Part shown: positions 24,602 to 31,866 of the stretch, piece after piece
Position numbering within the stretch: position 1 is the stretch's first letter
Layout of the letters: each line of letters starts with the position of its first letter
Assembly (NCBI GenBank): GCA_001817055.1
Contig: MHHP01000021.1
Location: 1-36,016, forward strand
Source of the DNA: Candidatus Andersenbacteria bacterium RIFCSPHIGHO2_02_FULL_45_11
GTDB lineage: Bacteria; Patescibacteriota; Andersenbacteria; UBA10190
DNA length: 36,016 bases
Reading direction: 5' to 3'
Position numbers and translations under genes: made by a program
The notes under the pieces: model-generated
The model's input: only the letters and a program-made list of their open reading frames with translations
Told to the model about the DNA's origin: nothing
The model's database searches: none

Positions 24602-25230
24602 AAACGAAATCAAAGATTAACGTCGCGTATTTCTCCCCCTTGGATAAGGGGGAGCGCGAGGGGGTAGTAACGCTACGTCCGACCCCACCTCGCCTCCCCT
24701 CATATGAGGGGAGGAAATCTGCTGCGTTCACGCTGATCGAATTATTAATCGCCATGGGCATATTTGCCGTATTTATTACGATTATTACGGGGGTGTTTAC
24801 GAACTTTATCCAAGTTCAACGCCACGCCATTGCGCAAGGGCAATTAATTTCAGACATGCGGTCTGCAATGGAGGCGTTTATAAAAGAAGCGCGAACAGGC
24901 TACGGGTCTACGTATGCAGCTGAGGGGGACGCAGTTGTATTTGTGAATCAAAATAATGATTGTATTACGTTCCGAGTTATTGACGGTCAATTCAAGCGTG
25001 CAGATGCGGGGGAGCAAGATGTGTGTAGCGCTGAGGATTCCGATAGTAATCGTTTTAGCCCTATCACGAGTAAGGCGACAGAAATTATTGGCCTTGAGTT
25101 TAGCATTCCCGTTGACCGTGTTATCACAATCAAGCTCACGGCTACATCTAAAAAAGACGGCATTCCGCCAATTAGCATTCAAAATTCTATAACATCTCGC
25201 CAAATGGAACCATATGCGCAGAACCAATAA
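24598..25230 (+). CDS. Minor pilin-like protein, PilW/GspJ type, with element-derived leader
   Basis: A 210-aa prepilin-like protein. The hydrophobic segment is FTLIELLIAMGIFAVFITIITG with Glu +5, but position -1 is Ala (RKSAA/FTLIE) instead of the usual Gly. The roughly 43-residue leader is almost wholly encoded by the 95-bp element at 24625-24719. The element ends a few codons before the cut site and may have replaced the original leader with its Gly. Ala at -1 is cleaved less well in studied systems, so processing may be slow. The start overlaps the previous stop as ATGA. Confidence 0.8.
   Translation: MKTKSKINVAYFSPLDKGEREGVVTLRPTPPRLPSYEGRKSAAFTLIELLIAMGIFAVFITIITGVFTNFIQVQRHAIAQGQLISDMRSAMEAFIKEARTGYGSTYAAEGDAVVFVNQNNDCITFRVIDGQFKRADAGEQDVCSAEDSDSNRFSPITSKATEIIGLEFSIPVDRVITIKLTATSKKDGIPPISIQNSITSRQMEPYAQNQ
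24625..24719. repeat. 95-bp palindromic element, copy 1 (family C)
   Basis: I read it as identical, base for base, to 25241-25335. It contains hairpins CTCCCCCTTGGATAAGGGGGAG and CTCCCCTCATATGAGGGGAG. Translated as AYFSPLDKGEREG... in the leader of a minor pilin. Confidence 0.92.
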
Positions 25231-25687
25231 AAAATATACAGCGTATTTCTCCCCCTTGGATAAGGGGGAGCGCGAGGGGGTAGTAACGCTACGTCCGACC
25301 CCACCTCGCCTCCCCTCATATGAGGGGAGGAAATCGGCTCAGCGTGGCTCAGTCGTCATTACTATTGTTTTATTTATGATTATCCTCATGACGTCTTCTG
25401 CCGTAGTGTTATCTGGCACACTCTCTCGCCACATTCGTGCATCACAAGACTATTTATCGTCAGAAAAAGCTTTTGCAGGGGCAAATACCGGCATGGAAGA
25501 AATACGATACAAGGTAAAGCAGGGTGATTATGAGCCTATTAAAGATGCTGAAATGGCATACGATGGCCAAGTAGTTACATATAACGCATCAGCAGAGAAC
25601 GATGGCGCCTGCATTATTTCATCTGGAACATTTAAAAATCTTGTACGTCGCGTGCAGTTCGGGGGAGAAGGGTGTAATCAACAATGA
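25214..25687 (+). CDS. Minor pilin-like protein, PilX type, with element-derived N-terminus
   Basis: A 157-aa protein. After the element-derived leader comes RGSVVITIVLFMIILMTSSAVVLSGTLSRHIRASQDYLSSEKAFAGANTGMEE, the PilX-type start (G-S-V-hydrophobic helix, then the A-x-A-G-x-E-E-like stretch). The Glu +5 of classic pilins is absent, as is usual in PilX/GspK proteins. Residues 8-42 repeat the leader of the preceding gene because both derive from the same 95-bp element. It overlaps that gene by 17 nt and ligA by 4 nt. Confidence 0.72.
   Translation: MRRTNKKYTAYFSPLDKGEREGVVTLRPTPPRLPSYEGRKSAQRGSVVITIVLFMIILMTSSAVVLSGTLSRHIRASQDYLSSEKAFAGANTGMEEIRYKVKQGDYEPIKDAEMAYDGQVVTYNASAENDGACIISSGTFKNLVRRVQFGGEGCNQQ
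25241..25335. repeat. 95-bp palindromic element, copy 2 (family C)
   Basis: Matches copy 1 exactly by eye, 616 bp downstream and in the same orientation and reading frame. Perfect identity points to recent duplication or gene conversion. Confidence 0.92.
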
Positions 25688-27672
25688 CAAAGGAGCAGGC
25701 AAAAAAGCGTGCGGAACTTTTGCGGAAAGAAGTGGATCGTCACCGATACCTCTATCATGTTCGCGATACGCAAGAAATATCTGATGCGGCACTCGATAGC
25801 TTAAAAAATGAGCTGCAAGAAATAGAGCGGCAGTATCCTGATTTAATTACTCCTGACTCACCTACTCAGCGCGTAGGCGGAGCAGTGCTACCAGAATTTA
25901 CACCCGTTCCACATAGCAGCCGCATGCTCTCGCTCAATGATATGTTCTCGGCGGAAGAGTTGCTTGCGTGGGAAAAACGAAATCAGAAAATAGTGCCAGG
26001 GGAGTATGAGTATTTTGTAGAGCTCAAAATAGACGGCGTTGCCGTATCGCTTATTTATGAAGACGGACTGCTTGTTCGTGCTGCAACGCGTGGAGACGGT
26101 ACGATGGGCGAAGATGTAACGCAGAATATTAAAACGATTGAAGCAATCCCGTTGGCTTTGCAAAAAAAGATTGATGGCATAGTAGAAGTGCGCGGGGAAA
26201 TATATTTTCCAAAGAAAGAGTTTGAAAAGATGAATGCCCTTCGACAAGCTCAGGGCGAATCGCAATTCGCAAACCCTCGAAATATTGCCGCAGGCTCTAT
26301 TCGGCAGCTAGATCCGGCAATTGCGGCATCTCGCCCGCTTAAGTTTTTTGCATGGGAAATAACACGGGGAGTGGATATTGTAACCAGGCAAGAAGAATAT
26401 GAGATGCTCCAAGAGATTGGATTTCCCGTTCCTCCCGGAGGCATGCTATGTAAGACAATGCATGAGGTTGTTGCTGTAGTTACGAAAGAAGAACGCAAGC
26501 GCTTACATTATGCGTTTCAAGTTGATGGCCTAGTGGCCAAGATACAAGACATCACCGTTTCCAAGAGGCTGGGGATAGTAGGGAAGGCTCCGCGCGGATC
26601 CGCTGCCTTCAAGTTTAAAGCAGAAGAAGCTACGACAATTGTTGAAGATATTGTGGTGCAAGTAGGCCGTACTGGGGCGCTTACGCCCGTTGCGCATTTA
26701 ACGCCGGTGCGAGTTGCGGGTACTATCGTGTCTCGCGCAACATTGCATAATGCAGACGAGGTAGCGAGGAAAGATATCCGCATTGGCGACACGGTCATTA
26801 TTCGCAAAGCAGGAGATATTATTCCGGAAGTTATTGCGAGCTTACCTACGCTTCGCAAAAAAAACGCAAAGCCGTTTATAATGCCTGTGAAATGCCCAAT
26901 GTGTGGATCTGCTGTAACAAAAGACCCGGAAGGTGTAGTAATGCGATGCAGTAACAAAGACTGCTTCCCACAACAACGGGAACGAATCTTGCATGCTGTT
27001 GGCCGCTCCGCATTCGACATTGAAGGCTTGGGCGATAAAATAGTGGAGCAGCTGCTGCAAGAGGGCCTTATCAAAAACGTAAGCGATTTATGGGAATTAA
27101 CAGAAGGGGATTTAACGCCACTAGAACGTTTTGCAGAAAAATCTGCCAAGAATTTAGTAAACGAAATTCAGGCAAAAAAAAATATATCGTTTTCCCGATT
27201 TATAGTTGCACTAGGAATTCCGCACGTAGGGGTAGTAACGGCGCAAGATTTGGCGCGGGAGTACAAGACGCTTGGTTCGTTTACGGGCCTTAGCGAAGAA
27301 GGTTTATTGCGTGTTGAGGGGATAGGCGAAAAGGTTGCCCATGCAATTATTGCATATTTTGCCAGCTCGGAGACAAAGAAGATTTTGGAAAAATTTGAAG
27401 CACTAGGCATTACTGTACAAAAAGAACAGGCTGCAGGCGCGCTTGATGGTAAGACATTTGTCTTTACAGGATCGTTGTCTACAATGACGCGTGAAGAAGC
27501 AAAACAGCGCGTGCAAGCAGTAGGGGGAAGAATTGCATCTACTGTTGGAAAGGGTGTTGATTATGTAGTAGTTGGGGAAGATGCGGGCAGCAAAGCTGTA
27601 AAGGCAGAGGCGCTGGGCCTTACAGTAATTAACGAGACAGCATTTGCGTCTCTTGTAACACCAACGCTATAG
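25684..27672 (+). CDS. ligA: NAD-dependent DNA ligase
   Basis: Replicative NAD+-dependent DNA ligase, 662 aa, essential for joining Okazaki fragments. The Ia domain binding NMN is at the N-terminus. The adenylated Lys115 is in KIDG, and RGDGTMGEDVT and FANPRNIAAGSIRQLDP complete the nucleotidyltransferase core. The zinc finger uses C404, C407, C422 and C427. Helix-hairpin-helix repeats (VEGIGEKVAHAI) and a C-terminal BRCT domain (FVFTGSLSTMTREEAKQRV) follow. Residues 185-192 (ALRQAQGE) come from a short palindromic repeat. The start overlaps the last minor pilin gene as ATGA, tying ligA to the pilus transcript. Confidence 0.96.
   Translation: MTKEQAKKRAELLRKEVDRHRYLYHVRDTQEISDAALDSLKNELQEIERQYPDLITPDSPTQRVGGAVLPEFTPVPHSSRMLSLNDMFSAEELLAWEKRNQKIVPGEYEYFVELKIDGVAVSLIYEDGLLVRAATRGDGTMGEDVTQNIKTIEAIPLALQKKIDGIVEVRGEIYFPKKEFEKMNALRQAQGESQFANPRNIAAGSIRQLDPAIAASRPLKFFAWEITRGVDIVTRQEEYEMLQEIGFPVPPGGMLCKTMHEVVAVVTKEERKRLHYAFQVDGLVAKIQDITVSKRLGIVGKAPRGSAAFKFKAEEATTIVEDIVVQVGRTGALTPVAHLTPVRVAGTIVSRATLHNADEVARKDIRIGDTVIIRKAGDIIPEVIASLPTLRKKNAKPFIMPVKCPMCGSAVTKDPEGVVMRCSNKDCFPQQRERILHAVGRSAFDIEGLGDKIVEQLLQEGLIKNVSDLWELTEGDLTPLERFAEKSAKNLVNEIQAKKNISFSRFIVALGIPHVGVVTAQDLAREYKTLGSFTGLSEEGLLRVEGIGEKVAHAIIAYFASSETKKILEKFEALGITVQKEQAAGALDGKTFVFTGSLSTMTREEAKQRVQAVGGRIASTVGKGVDYVVVGEDAGSKAVKAEALGLTVINETAFASLVTPTL
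26236..26256. repeat. Short quasi-palindrome inside ligA (family F)
   Basis: GCCCTTCGACAAGC...AGGGC, a widespread dispersed repeat type whose other strand encodes ALSLSKG-like peptides. It is read in frame as ALRQAQG in a variable loop before FANPRN. Confidence 0.7.
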
Positions 27673-27673
27673 T
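27668..27673 (+). promoter_or_regulatory. -10 box of gatC, predicted leaderless
   Basis: TATAGT overlaps the ligA stop region and lies 7 nt before the gatC ATG. Confidence 0.45.
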
Positions 27674-27680
27674 TCAAGCT

Positions 27681-27992
27681 ATGAGTATAATTACCCCCGA
27701 AGAAGTTCGTAAAATTTCAGCTTTGGCTCGGCTTTCGCTTACTGACGATGAGGTATCTTCCGCAACGCGAGACTTATCTGGTATCTTGAATCACTTTTCT
27801 GCAATTGGAAACATTGATACTGCGGATGTTCCGGCAGCAGACGCTGTATCTGGGCTTTCTAATATTTCTCGTCAAGATGTGGCGCAGCCAAATACACTAT
27901 GCAAACCGGAAGATCTGCTTGCTCGAGCACCAAAAATAAAACAAGGCTACGTTCAAGTTCCGGGAGTATTTGAAGAATCATCCGTATCATGA
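27681..27992 (+). CDS. gatC: Asp/Glu-tRNA amidotransferase subunit C
   Basis: The 103-aa GatC subunit, which wraps around GatA in the complex that converts Glu-tRNA(Gln) or Asp-tRNA(Asn) to the amide form. It starts ITPEEVRKISALARLSLTDDEV, the family signature, followed by LSGILNHFSAIGNIDTADVPA. It overlaps gatA by 4 nt (ATGA). gatB is not in the window and must lie elsewhere. A tRNA-Asp gene is present downstream, a potential indirect substrate if the complex also makes Asn-tRNA. Confidence 0.9.
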   Translation: MSIITPEEVRKISALARLSLTDDEVSSATRDLSGILNHFSAIGNIDTADVPAADAVSGLSNISRQDVAQPNTLCKPEDLLARAPKIKQGYVQVPGVFEESSVS

Positions 27993-29353
27993 AGACACCA
28001 CATACAGTTCAGGAGAGTCGTGATGCAATTGCTGCTTGGGAGCCGCATATCCATGCATTTCTCGAAACATTTGAAGCGCCTGAAGTATTAGAAGGCGTAC
28101 TTGCGGGTAAACCAATTGCCATCAAAGACAATATCGTAACCAAATTTGGCCATACGAGTGCAGCATCAAAGATGCTCGAGAATTTTCAGTCTCCATATAA
28201 TGCAGCGGTAGTTGAAAAACTGATTGATGCCGGTGCTGCTATTGTCGGCAAGGCAAATTTGGATGAATTCGCGATGGGTTCGAGTACTGAATATTCGGCA
28301 TTTGGAGTTACAAAAAATCCTTGGGACATATCTCGTGTTTCAGGAGGAAGTAGCGGCGGATCTGCTGCCGCAGTCGCAAGCGGGGAAGTGTGGGGTGCAA
28401 TTGGCACAGAAACAGGAGGTTCAGTACGGCACCCAGCTAGCCTGTGTGGTGTGGTGGGGGTAAAGCCAACATATGGCCGCGTAAGTCGCCATGGCCTTAT
28501 CTCATACGGAAGCAGTCTCGACCAGGCTGGCCCAATGGCACGCACAGTAAAAGACGCAGCACTGCTACTTGAGATTATTGCAGGGAATGACCCGTACGAT
28601 GCAACGTCTTCTCAAGAGCCGGTAGGCATGTATGTGCATGCATGCGACAAAGATATTACAGGCATGAAGATCGGGGTGCCGGAAGAATTTTTTGGCGTGG
28701 GCATACATCCAGAAGTTGAAAAGCTTGTTCGTGCAGCAGTTGAATCTCTAAAAGACCAGGGAGCAATCATTACTCCTATTTCCTTATCGCTAACATCTGC
28801 TGCTATCCCTGTGTATTACCTGATCGCAAAGGCGGAAGCGTCTACGAATCTTTCACGATACGACGGACTTCGGTATGGGGACATGGATGTACATGACGTG
28901 TCGCTCTTAGAGCATTACATCCACGCACGTGGGAAAGGGTTTGGTCCCGAAGTAAAGCGTGCAATCTTAATGGGCACGTACGCACTCTCTGCAGGATATG
29001 TGGATGCATGGTATAAGCAAGCATCAAAAGTTCGCACCCTTATTCGTCGTGAATATGAGGAGGCGTTTAAAGCAGTGGATGTAATCGCAGGGCCTGTTAC
29101 GCCGGAGCCAGCATTCCCAATTGGTAGCAAGATGTCAGATCCGCTGCAGATGTACTTAGCCGATGCGCTTACCGTGCCTGCAAACCTAGCAGGTGTTCCC
29201 GCACTCTCTGTTCCTTGTGGATTTACGAGCGAGAACTTGCCGGTAGGTCTGCAGGTTATAGCGTCACACTTTCAAGAAGAGAAGATGTTTTCTGCTGCTG
29301 CTGCATACGAGAAGCAACACGACTGGCACACAAGATTTCCAGAACTACCGTAG
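27989..29353 (+). CDS. gatA: Asp/Glu-tRNA amidotransferase subunit A
   Basis: The 454-aa amidase subunit releasing ammonia from glutamine. The amidase signature GGSSGGSAAAVASG is at about 119-132. The catalytic triad is K46 (AIKDN), the cis-Ser in SGGSSGG (about 121-122) and the nucleophile S145 in ETGGSVRHPAS. It is coupled to gatC by a 4-nt overlap. The 3' end overlaps convergent gpmI by 9 bp. Slightly shorter than the usual length of about 480, mainly at the N-terminus. Confidence 0.95.
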   Translation: MKTPHTVQESRDAIAAWEPHIHAFLETFEAPEVLEGVLAGKPIAIKDNIVTKFGHTSAASKMLENFQSPYNAAVVEKLIDAGAAIVGKANLDEFAMGSSTEYSAFGVTKNPWDISRVSGGSSGGSAAAVASGEVWGAIGTETGGSVRHPASLCGVVGVKPTYGRVSRHGLISYGSSLDQAGPMARTVKDAALLLEIIAGNDPYDATSSQEPVGMYVHACDKDITGMKIGVPEEFFGVGIHPEVEKLVRAAVESLKDQGAIITPISLSLTSAAIPVYYLIAKAEASTNLSRYDGLRYGDMDVHDVSLLEHYIHARGKGFGPEVKRAILMGTYALSAGYVDAWYKQASKVRTLIRREYEEAFKAVDVIAGPVTPEPAFPIGSKMSDPLQMYLADALTVPANLAGVPALSVPCGFTSENLPVGLQVIASHFQEEKMFSAAAAYEKQHDWHTRFPELP

Positions 29354-30931
29354 CGAAGCAAGAAGAGAGACGCCTGTCATCGCTGGCGGCTTTTCAATTT
29401 TCAATACATCCAGGATTGTAGGAGCAATATCTGCAAGTACGCCGATCGGTGTTGTTAAAATACTAACCATTTCCTGATCGCTTTTTGGGGTGGAGCGTTG
29501 TAGGCGTGCAGATACTAAATGAAGTGGAACAGGGTTCGTAGTGTGGTCTGTTTCCACCTGTCCGGTACTCGGACTTATTTTTTCCTCCGCATTTCCATGA
29601 TCCGCCGTTACCATTAATGTTCCGCCAGCTGCAAATACTGCATTGTGAATTTTTGTAATGCAACTATCTACAAATGAGCATGCTTCTATTGTCGCGTTAA
29701 AATCTCCGGTATGTCCAACCATGTCCGCATTCGCGAAGTTGATAAAATACACGTCGTAGATGCCTTTTGAAATTTCCTCCACCACTCGATTCGCAATTCC
29801 ATCAGCTTGCATATGGGGCTCATCTGCAAAACTAGAAACATTAGAAGAGGGTATAAGGACATTTTCTTGCCCAGGATACGGCGTTTCATTTCCGACGTTT
29901 AAATAGTAGGTGACGTGCGCATACTTTTCTGTTTCTGCAATATGGAGTTGTTTGAGCCCTGCATTTGATAGCACGCGTGCAAGAGGAAATTCAGATACAT
30001 CTTCGAGAAACGCGAAGGGGGTGGGGATAGCTGGGTCGTACTGGGTCATGCTGGCAAAGTACAGGTTTTGTATTTTTTTGGCAGGGAAGCCAACTGTTTC
30101 CGGTTGTACCAAAGCTTCTGTTAGCTGCCGTGCTCGATCTGGCCTGTAATTAAAGAAGATAACAGCATCGTTGTCTTGGATGGTTGCCGTTGGTTCACCG
30201 CCACGAGTAATTACGGTCGGAACGATGCGCTCATCAAAGATTTGTTTTTGGTACGACTGCGCAATGGCGCTTGTTGCGCTCGGCGCCCCTGCTTTGCGCG
30301 GCCCGCCGGTTAACATCTCGTACGTTGCCTGTGTACGGTCCCAGTTCTTATTGCGGTCCATGGCATAAAAGCGTCCAGTTACCGACGCAATCTTTCCTAC
30401 GCTATATTTTCCAATTGCATCTTCTATTGCTTTCAAATACCCAGCCGCTCCTGTGGGGGGAGTGTCTCGTCCGTCGGTGATAAGGTGAATATATACTCGC
30501 TCATGCATGTTCTGGCTTGCTGCAAATTCGAGCAGTGCAATTAAATGGTTGATATGTGCGTGCACGCCTCCAGGTGAAGCTAGTCCAAGTAAATGCAAGT
30601 TTGAATTATACTGCGTAACGTGCGCAACGGCATTTAAAAATGCCGGGTTCGTAAAAAATGAACGGTCTGCAATTGCCTTATCTACTTTTGGCAGTACTTG
30701 GTACTGCACTTGCCCCGCTCCAATATTTCGGTGCCCTGTTTCAGAATTTCCAACCTCTCCCCACGGCAACCCAACTTCAATTCCAGATGCGCTGATTGCG
30801 GCAGTGGGGTAGGTACGGGCATACGTATCCATAGTGGGAGTATTGGCTGCAAAAATAGCGTTTCCTTTTCGAATTAAGCTAATACCCCACCCATCGAGAA
30901 TAATCACGACTAAAGGACGAGGACGATCCAT
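29345..30931 (-). CDS. gpmI: 2,3-bisphosphoglycerate-independent phosphoglycerate mutase
   Basis: A cofactor-independent, Mn-dependent mutase of 528 aa interconverting 3- and 2-phosphoglycerate in glycolysis. Metal and phospho-Ser motifs: ILDGWG (Asp13), GNSETGH with the catalytic Ser63, HLITDGRDTPP, YFINFANADMVGHTGD and VTADHGNAEE. The ATG lies immediately after the 3' end of the initiator tRNA gene with one base between. The gene therefore has no separate leader: its mRNA start is likely produced by tRNA 3' processing of a joint transcript. Confidence 0.95.
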   Translation of the reverse strand: MDRPRPLVVIILDGWGISLIRKGNAIFAANTPTMDTYARTYPTAAISASGIEVGLPWGEVGNSETGHRNIGAGQVQYQVLPKVDKAIADRSFFTNPAFLNAVAHVTQYNSNLHLLGLASPGGVHAHINHLIALLEFAASQNMHERVYIHLITDGRDTPPTGAAGYLKAIEDAIGKYSVGKIASVTGRFYAMDRNKNWDRTQATYEMLTGGPRKAGAPSATSAIAQSYQKQIFDERIVPTVITRGGEPTATIQDNDAVIFFNYRPDRARQLTEALVQPETVGFPAKKIQNLYFASMTQYDPAIPTPFAFLEDVSEFPLARVLSNAGLKQLHIAETEKYAHVTYYLNVGNETPYPGQENVLIPSSNVSSFADEPHMQADGIANRVVEEISKGIYDVYFINFANADMVGHTGDFNATIEACSFVDSCITKIHNAVFAAGGTLMVTADHGNAEEKISPSTGQVETDHTTNPVPLHLVSARLQRSTPKSDQEMVSILTTPIGVLADIAPTILDVLKIEKPPAMTGVSLLASLR

Positions 30932-30932
30932 G

Positions 30933-31004
30933 TAGCGGGGGCTGGGATTGCACCAGCGATCTCCTGGTTATGAGCCAGGCGAGATACTACTTCTCCACCC
31001 CGCG
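30933..31004 (-). tRNA. Initiator tRNA-Met (CAU)
   Basis: A 72-nt cloverleaf: acceptor GCGGGG/CCCCGC with unpaired C1 and T72 (the initiator hallmark), D stem GAGA/TCTC giving the A11-T24 pair typical of initiators, anticodon stem CCTGG/CCAGG with loop CTCATAA, T stem GCTGG/CCAGC. Oddities: the three consecutive G-C pairs at 29-31/39-41 are reduced to two (position 29 is T paired with A), the D loop is only AGTAGTA without a GG pair, and the T loop is TGCAATC with G at 55. CCA is not encoded. Confidence 0.88.
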
Positions 31005-31016
31005 TTATGTGAAAGG

Positions 31017-31045
31017 AGCATAGCAGAATATATGCTCTTGCGCAA
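31017..31045 (-). promoter_or_regulatory. Promoter of initiator tRNA and gpmI
   Basis: On the minus strand TTGCGC (31040-31045), a 17-nt spacer and TATGCT (31017-31022). The predicted start is about 6 nt before the tRNA 5' end. No other promoter for gpmI is visible. Confidence 0.65.
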
Positions 31046-31209
31046 TAAAGTAGAAGAGGAAGAATGGAAGTACGACCACTGGAGGAACTCGAAGACTGAT
31101 GCACACAGATCTGTCGAAGTTAGACCACTAGTGAGTCCTTTGGAGCATCCGGCCTCATTTTTATGAGAAACCGGCTTAACAGCGCCGACCTCGGCGCTGT
31201 TTTATTTTT
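31046..31209 (+). ncRNA. Candidate small RNA ending in a strong terminator
   Basis: This stretch has no convincing protein gene, yet a plus-strand terminator closes it and no plus-strand gene lies upstream for almost 1.7 kb (gatA ends at 29353). It holds paired direct repeats of GACCACT and CGAAG, palindromes CAGATCTG and CACTAGTG, and a small hairpin CTCATTTTTATGAG flanked by CCGG. I cannot match it to 6S, SRP, RNase P or tmRNA. It includes an 11-codon frame starting MEVRPLEELE that could be a leader peptide. A clear promoter is not visible. Confidence 0.35.
31179..31209 (+). terminator. Strong rho-independent terminator
   Basis: ACAGCGCCGA and TCGGCGCTGT form a perfect 10-bp stem around CC, followed by TTTATTTTT. 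It lies just upstream of the elongator tRNA-Met promoter. The T-run is only on the plus strand. Confidence 0.88.
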
Positions 31210-31221
31210 GCTCATCCTATG

Positions 31222-31227
31222 TATAAT
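31222..31227 (+). promoter_or_regulatory. -10 box of tRNA-Met
   Basis: A consensus TATAAT 10 nt before the tRNA 5' end. The -35 region is T-rich without a clear hexamer and overlaps the terminator T-run. Confidence 0.6.
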
Positions 31228-31237
31228 GCCCTGTATT

Positions 31238-31311
31238 GGTGACGTAGCTCAGTCGGTTAGAGCGTGGGACTCATAAGCCCGAGGTCGGAGGTTCGATTCC
31301 TCCCGTCACCA
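31238..31311 (+). tRNA. tRNA-Met (CAU), elongator-type
   Basis: A 74-nt cloverleaf: acceptor GGTGACG/CGTCACC, D stem GCTC/GAGC, anticodon stem TGGGA/GCCCG with loop CTCATAA, T stem GGAGG/CCTCC with a normal TTCGATT loop. The closing anticodon-stem pair is an A-G mismatch. CCA is not encoded. A CAU anticodon can also be tRNA-Ile2 after lysidine modification; the sequence alone does not exclude it. Confidence 0.88.
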
Positions 31312-31319
31312 CAAATTTC

Positions 31320-31347
31320 TTTACAAACACATAGATTTCGGTATCTT
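31320..31347 (+). promoter_or_regulatory. Promoter of tRNA-Asp
   Basis: TTTACA (31320-31325), a 16-nt spacer and TATCTT (31342-31347). The -10 ends 10 nt before the tRNA, the same distance as in the tRNA-Met gene. Confidence 0.55.
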
Positions 31348-31357
31348 ATGTAGTACT

Positions 31358-31434
31358 GGGCTTGAAGTGTAACGGTTTTGCATGTCTCCCTGTCACGGAG
31401 AAGGCAGCGGGTTCGACTCCCGTCAGGCCCGCCA
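31358..31434 (+). tRNA. tRNA-Asp (GUC)
   Basis: A 77-nt gene with CCA encoded. Acceptor GGGCTTG/CAGGCCC, anticodon stem TCTCC/GGAGA with loop CTGTCAC, T stem GCGGG/CCCGT with loop TTCGACT, discriminator G73 as expected for Asp. It is the only one of the three tRNAs here with a templated CCA. Confidence 0.92.
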
Positions 31435-31452
31435 ATAGTGTAGTATACAATT

Positions 31453-31866
31453 ATGACAGTCAAAGCATTTGGGCTTGGGTCCTTTATTACCGCCCTTATT
31501 TCCTGGGGAATTTTGTTTCTGATCATTAATTGGATCGACCCTACTAAAAGTGCCGCGGCTGCATTTATTCTCTTTTTTCTCACACTCTTTTTAGCCGTTG
31601 CAGCAACGGCAGGCTTAATTGGGTACATTGCCCGTACCATATTTATGCGTCATCAGCTCCCGGCATATCGCGTGCGCCCATCCCTTCGGCAAGGAGTATT
31701 TTTAGGAGTATTTGTTGATCTGCTCCTCTTTTTACAATTGGAGAGGATTTTAGTATGGTGGGTAAGCGCGATTATCGTTCTACTCTTTATTGTGATTGAA
31801 TTAGTATTTACGTCATATGACCGACATGGAGCAACAACTCGAGGATCTACAGAAGCAAGCCAATAA
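31453..31866 (+). CDS. Small membrane protein upstream of pheS
   Basis: A 137-aa hydrophobic protein with four membrane helices (about 9-27, 34-58, 80-96 and 100-122) and a short polar tail. No recognised family. A helix break RPSLRQGVFLGVFVDLLLFLQL resembles small CPR membrane proteins often found near tRNA synthetase genes, though I cannot name one. TAGTAT lies 6 nt before the ATG. The last 50 nt overlap pheS in another frame, so the two are co-transcribed. Confidence 0.65.
   Translation: MTVKAFGLGSFITALISWGILFLIINWIDPTKSAAAAFILFFLTLFLAVAATAGLIGYIARTIFMRHQLPAYRVRPSLRQGVFLGVFVDLLLFLQLERILVWWVSAIIVLLFIVIELVFTSYDRHGATTRGSTEASQ

Noticed and set aside
24625..25335. Insertion sequence ends around the two 95-bp repeats
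   Set aside because: The DNA between them is an ordinary minor pilin gene; no transposase or terminal inverted repeats flank it.
26250..27149. Long minus-strand frames across ligA
   Set aside because: They are shadows of the ligA codon pattern; ligA motifs are complete on the plus strand.
31257..31640. Minus-strand 127-aa frame with NRTSDLGLMSPTL and DGSRTRCLLRDRET peptides
   Set aside because: It is the antisense translation of the two tRNA genes, a common false protein call.
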